Assembly: GCF_002104995.1 (NCBI RefSeq)
Contig: NW_024468468.1
Location: forward strand, 1-12,056
From: Linderina pennispora
Lineage: Eukaryota > Kickxellomycota > Kickxellomycetes > Kickxellales > Kickxellaceae
Direction: 5' to 3'
Length of the DNA stretch: 12,056 nt
Shown here: positions 9,101-12,056 of the stretch, in pieces
How positions within the stretch are numbered: position 1 is the stretch's first letter
Layout of the letters: every line of letters begins with the position of its first letter
Notes under the pieces: model-generated
Seen by the model: only the letters and a program-made list of their open reading frames with translations
The model's database searches: none
Told to the model about the DNA's origin: nothing
Translations under genes and position numbers: made by a program

Positions 9101-9648
9101 CTGTGCGGGTGTTGTACACCAAGTTGTAGAGCGCAATCTCACCGCCCTTCCGTGTCGCGCTTGCCACCAGACGCTCTTGGCGCTTACGACATACACGCGA
9201 TATCGTTGTCGTGTGTCTGGCAGGTCTGCGCAAAGCTTGTGCTTGCAAAATCCCACCGCCGCACCTGGCGGCTCGTGTTGTCTGCAATAAACATCGACTC
9301 GGAGTTGCTGCCATAGTGCTGAATTGCCACGATATCCGAAATGTCATCTTCGTTGCCGGGAATGTCCATTATTGGCTCGCCAGAGGCACTGAACTGCCGC
9401 ATATACGGACCTTTCCCGCCCACCACAAACGTGCTGCCGTCTGTCGACCACGAAACCACCTTGATCTCATTTACACTGTCCCGCATGCTTCCTGCGGTGT
9501 AGGATTTGTTGTGTGAGACTGCTGTAGCCGGTAGAGGTGGCCCGCGTCGGAGGGTAGCATAATTGGAGCTACTCTGTTGATTGTTAGAGGCAATGGCCAA
9601 ATCCCACACGCGAACTATGTCGCTGGTGGCAGCCACGAGCGAATGCAT
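6143..9648 (-). CDS. NEDD1: NEDD1/GCP-WD-like WD40 protein with coiled-coil C-terminus (frame broken by many indels)
   Basis: NEDD1 recruits gamma-tubulin ring complexes to centrosomes and spindles through a WD40 propeller and a C-terminal helix that binds gamma-tubulin complexes. The start MHSLVAATSDIVRVWDL (ATG at 9648) follows an in-frame stop without another ATG. About the first 300 residues are WD repeats (VVSWSTDGSTFVVGG, SMDFSASARTQLMVGSEDG, ALKFHPANLNYVVSAGLDGK, GVGTIDGDVLVYDLRG). A charged, Pro/Ser/Glu-rich linker (about 8700-6500) follows, including a poly-Glu run. The end has a NEDD1-type helix, QNALVDAL then RMREQIRGEIRNLHLDMISS, and a coiled coil LRQQIEMLRKENERLMRY, finishing in His/Gln runs. 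The coding span is about 1,165 codons against 660 aa for human NEDD1. The frame changes at least nine times, for example near 9187 (extra T on this strand), 8797 (missing base), 8295, 8240, 8130, 7160, 7075, 6880, 6610 and 6450. The WD and C-terminal parts are secure; the linker is joined by strand and continuity. Confidence 0.72.
7219..7239. repeat. (TCC)n run coding for poly-Glu in the NEDD1-like linker
   Basis: A short TCC/CTC triplet repeat which, read on the minus strand, encodes a run of about seven Glu residues. It keeps the reading frame and lies in the disordered linker. A smaller triplet run at 6151-6176 encodes the Gln and His runs at the protein's C-terminus. Confidence 0.7.
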
Positions 9649-9898
9649 GGACTGAACTGGAGAATATACTGGAGGCGCTGGATTAGAGTTGCTTAAATAC
9701 TAGGACCAAATTCACGACAGACAAAAAAAAGTAAACAGGGAAAACCCGTGTGTCAGTAAACGCGCAAAACGCGTCGGTTATTCGGTGCTGGATCAGCAGG
9801 TTTGGTTAGCTGATCAGCCAGGTCCGCTCAAAAGACCGCAGCCTCAGGAGCAGCATCAAACACAGCAGCTTTTCATCTCACTACAATATTACTTCACA
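9649..9898. promoter_or_regulatory. Bidirectional promoter of NEDD1-like and MGS1 genes with MCB and forkhead motifs
   Basis: Only 250 bases separate two divergent start codons. They hold ACGCGT at 9769-9774, the MluI cell-cycle box bound by MBF in yeasts, beside a related ACGCGC at 9760-9765. They also hold GTAAACA at 9731-9737, which fits the forkhead site RYAAACA, and a perfect 10-base palindrome GCTGATCAGC at 9809-9818. A TATTTAAG-like element about 40 bases before the NEDD1 ATG may serve that side. MBF sites fit a replication gene such as MGS1, and forkhead sites fit a mitotic gene such as NEDD1; this assignment is inference. Confidence 0.55.
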
Positions 9899-11501
9899 AT
9901 GAGCAGCAGCAGCATCGTCGCCCTGCCCAATTTGCAACAAGAGCGTGCCTGAGTGGTACATGAACGACCACCTGGATCGCGAGTGCCAGGGGTGGCGAAC
10001 CTGCTGCCGGTGCCGTGGATGATGAGCCTGTGACGCCCAGCCGCAAGCGCACCAAGCCTGCTTCGCCGTTCCTCATATCTCCGTCAAAAGGGTCGCCAGT
10101 GTCAAAACGACCACGCTCTGGCTCCCAGCACTTATCCAGACCGCCCGCGTTGATTCACTCGCAGTCACTGCAGTCGCCGAAGCAAGCCGATCCGTTCCTC
10201 CATAGCGCAACACGCGACAAACCAAAGACAGTGGATATGCCAGCAGATGACGAAGAGAAGCGGCGCAGCAATAAGCAGCTCCCCTTGGCCGAACGCCTGC
10301 GTCCCATGTCGCTCGACACGTTTGTCGGGCAGCAAGGACCTTGTTGGCCCTACAGGGATGCTGCGGCGTATCATTGAAAACGACCAGGTCACATCTATGA
10401 TCTTCTGGGGCAACCCCGGGCTGGGCAAAACCACGCTAGCACGCATCATTGCCCGGCGCACCAAAGCCGTGTTCAAGGAGATGAGTGCTGTAACGCAGAA
10501 CACATCTGATGTGAAGAAGGTCAATTGAGGAGGCTGGCAACATTAACAGGCTGGCAAGGAAGCGCACCATCTTGTTCCTCGACGAAATCCACAGGTTCAA
10601 CAAGGCTCAGCAGGACGTGTTTCTGCCGTATCTCGAGCGCGGCCAGATCACCTTGATCGGGGCCACCACGGAGAACCCATCATTCAAGCTCAATAGCGCG
10701 CTGCTGAGCCGCTGCCGCGTGTTCCGCCTTGGTAACCTTACTGAAGACGACATCGAGTGCATCGCCCAGAGAGCCGCCAAGCTGAAGCAAGAGGACCTCG
10801 GTGAAACGCAGGCAGGGCCTGGACAACGAGGGTGGCCAAGTACGTGGCTTCTGTCCAGCGGATGGCGATGCCCCGTGTCCGCCATCAACACTGTTGATCT
10901 GGCCATGAGCGCCCTGCCAAGCCACACCCCGCCACAAGCAGTGTCGCTCGACGACATAAAAAAACGCGCTGCAGCGCACACACATGGTCTACGGAGCCGA
11001 AGAGCACTTTGACTTGATCTCGGCCCTCCACAAGAGCGTGCGTGGCAGCGACGCCAATGCCGGCTCTGTACTGGCTTGGCCGCATTCTGGCTGGAGGCGA
11101 CGACCCCGCTGTACGTTACACGGCGCATGATCCGCATGGCCTCCGAGGACATTGGCCTCGCAGATAACAACGCATTGCCGCTGGCTGTATCGGCATTCCA
11201 TGCGTGCCAGGCGATAGGAATGCCCGAGTGCGATACGATTTTGGCCCACTGCATTACATATTTGGCCAGGGCTCCGGAAAAGCGTCGAGACGTACAAGGC
11301 ATACAAGAGAGTCAAGGCGACGCTGCAGGACGAGAACCCATGGCCTGTGCCGCTTACATTTTACGCAACGCGCGACGACTATGATGAAAACATGGGGTAC
11401 AGCTTGGGATACAAGTATAACCCAGACTACGAAGGGCCTGTGGACCAGATTACTTGCCAGACAGTATGAAGGACCGCAACTTCTTCACAGACGGAAGCTA
11501 G
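9899..11501 (+). CDS. MGS1: Mgs1/WRNIP1-type AAA+ ATPase with UBZ4 zinc finger (frame broken by many indels)
   Basis: Mgs1/WRNIP1 is a nuclear AAA+ ATPase of the RarA family that acts at stalled replication forks and binds ubiquitinated PCNA. After ATG at 9899 comes a UBZ4 finger at 9924-9986 ([21 protein letters not shown]; ligands C, C, H, C). A Ser/Pro/Lys-rich linker (about 10000-10260) follows. The AAA core has [22 protein letters not shown], Walker [10 protein letters not shown] (10409-10435), Walker [11 protein letters not shown] (near 10569-10598), sensor 1 [11 protein letters not shown], the Arg-finger [10 protein letters not shown] and a GDAR sensor 2. The RarA C-terminal region has [60 protein letters not shown] and [14 protein letters not shown], ending [10 protein letters not shown] at TAG 11499-11501. 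Corrected length is about 530 aa, near yeast Mgs1 (587). At least ten indels interrupt it, mainly extra bases (about 9914, 9989-9992, 10334, 10523, 11062, 11104-11107, 11276), with some losses (about 11360, 11385, 11448). No intron is evident. Confidence 0.87.
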
Positions 11502-11606
11502 GATAAAGACATTTGGCGCTTCTCTGATACGACAGAGATGTAGAGCTAAAGGAGGGACGGGTTAAATACACTAGACAAAAAAAAACAAAAGGGTGAAAAA
11601 GCGAGG

Positions 11607-12056
11607 CTAGAGCATAGGCTGCTGCCGTTGCTGCTGGAGTTTCTTGTACATGCCGTCAAACGCCGAGGGCTTGCGGGAGGCCGACAGCCTGGGCATTCTG
11701 TCAAGGTCAGTCAAGAAATCCCTGACTTCCTCGCGGTATGCCTCCTCGGGGTCAACCACATCATCGACAATCAGCGAGAACAGCCTCGAGTCAAGATCGT
11801 CCATGTCCTGCGAGTCAAGCAACATGGTGCCGCTGGTCTTGTTCGAGCGCACAGGCGTCCGGGGCTGCGGCACTGCTGGGTCCTTGACCACCGCTGCAAA
11901 AAGAGACATGTCAAAGCCCCAGTCCGACAGCAGCGACTCCATTTCAGCAGCCGTGCGGATGCCTGTGGACGGCGGCAGAGCAATTTGCACGCCCTCCGAC
12001 GGGCTCGAAATGTGGTTGTACTGGATGTTCCAGCCCGTAGCCGCCAGCTTTTCCAA
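11607..12056 (-). CDS. Unidentified protein, C-terminal 149 residues (partial, runs off right edge)
   Basis: The minus-strand frame is open from the right edge to TAG at 11607-11609. The first codon seen is TTG inside the frame, so the true start lies beyond the window. The visible part is acidic and mostly polar, with a short hydrophobic patch (MESLLSDWGFDMSLFAAVV), an acidic segment (DMDDLDSRLFSLIVDDVVD), a helical-looking EEAYREEVRDFLTDLDRM and a Gln-rich end (KKLQQQRQQ). I do not recognise the family. It converges with MGS1; the 105 bases between their stops include an A-rich stretch (about 11576-11600) and look like paired 3' ends. The unbroken frame and even composition support real coding. 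Confidence 0.65.
   Translation of the reverse strand: MEKLAATGWNIQYNHISSPSEGVQIALPPSTGIRTAAEMESLLSDWGFDMSLFAAVVKDPAVPQPRTPVRSNKTSGTMLLDSQDMDDLDSRLFSLIVDDVVDPEEAYREEVRDFLTDLDRMPRLSASRKPSAFDGMYKKLQQQRQQPML

Noticed and set aside
10330-10530. Programmed ribosomal frameshifting in MGS1
   Set aside because: The shifts are numerous, occur at many unrelated short runs, go in both directions, and lack a slippery heptamer with downstream structure; the same pattern occurs in three other genes.
10607-11302. A 231-codon open frame on the minus strand
   Set aside because: It is antisense to the conserved AAA core of MGS1 and is a composition artefact.
9899-11501. MGS1 frame breaks as very short introns or a pseudogene
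   Set aside because: The gain or loss is one base with no GT..AG pair, and conserved residues continue directly on both sides of each break.
9899-11501. Bacterial contamination (RarA)
   Set aside because: The N-terminal UBZ4 finger, the eukaryotic-type C-terminal tail and the intron-bearing neighbours on the same sequence point to a fungal nuclear gene.
1-12056. CRISPR array, transposon ends, tRNA or rRNA
   Set aside because: No regularly spaced direct repeats, terminal inverted repeats with a transposase, cloverleaf or rRNA-like sequence were seen by eye; a covariance-model search would be needed to exclude small RNA genes.

Overview
The window looks like nuclear DNA of a fungus. Genes are densely packed on both strands, a short GT..AG intron interrupts some genes, and every recognisable product is eukaryotic (AN1 zinc finger/Cuz1, LysM, NEDD1-like WD40, UBZ4-AAA Mgs1/WRNIP1, MCT-type carrier). 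A methylmalonyl-CoA epimerase with a mitochondrial leader argues against Dikarya and for an early-diverging lineage such as Kickxellomycotina or Mucoromycota. That placement is inference; no species is assigned.

Layout from left to right: a possible 3' end of a plus-strand gene (3-245); a gene-free purine/pyrimidine-rich stretch; a five-exon Cuz1/ZFAND1-type gene on the minus strand (772-1913); a divergent promoter region; an intact plus-strand monocarboxylate-type MFS transporter (2377-3678); a convergent gap; a minus-strand zinc-ribbon + LysM gene (about 3996-5199); an intact minus-strand methylmalonyl-CoA epimerase (5397-5933); a long minus-strand NEDD1-like gene (6143-9648); a 250-base bidirectional promoter with cell-cycle-type motifs; a plus-strand Mgs1/WRNIP1 gene (9899-11501); and the 3' part of an unidentified minus-strand gene running off the right edge (11607-12056).

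The main caveat is sequence quality. Four genes (CUZ1, LysM, NEDD1-like, MGS1) are interrupted by single-base indels, mostly one extra base in a short homopolymer. When these are read through, the conserved family sequence continues without loss. MFS and MCEE are intact. I read the breaks as assembly error rather than gene decay, so each broken gene is given as one feature.

No operon, mobile element, CRISPR array or RNA gene was seen. There is no clear new multi-gene system. The most interesting items are the NEDD1 homologue with an oversized charged linker, its shared promoter with MGS1, and the zinc-ribbon + LysM protein.
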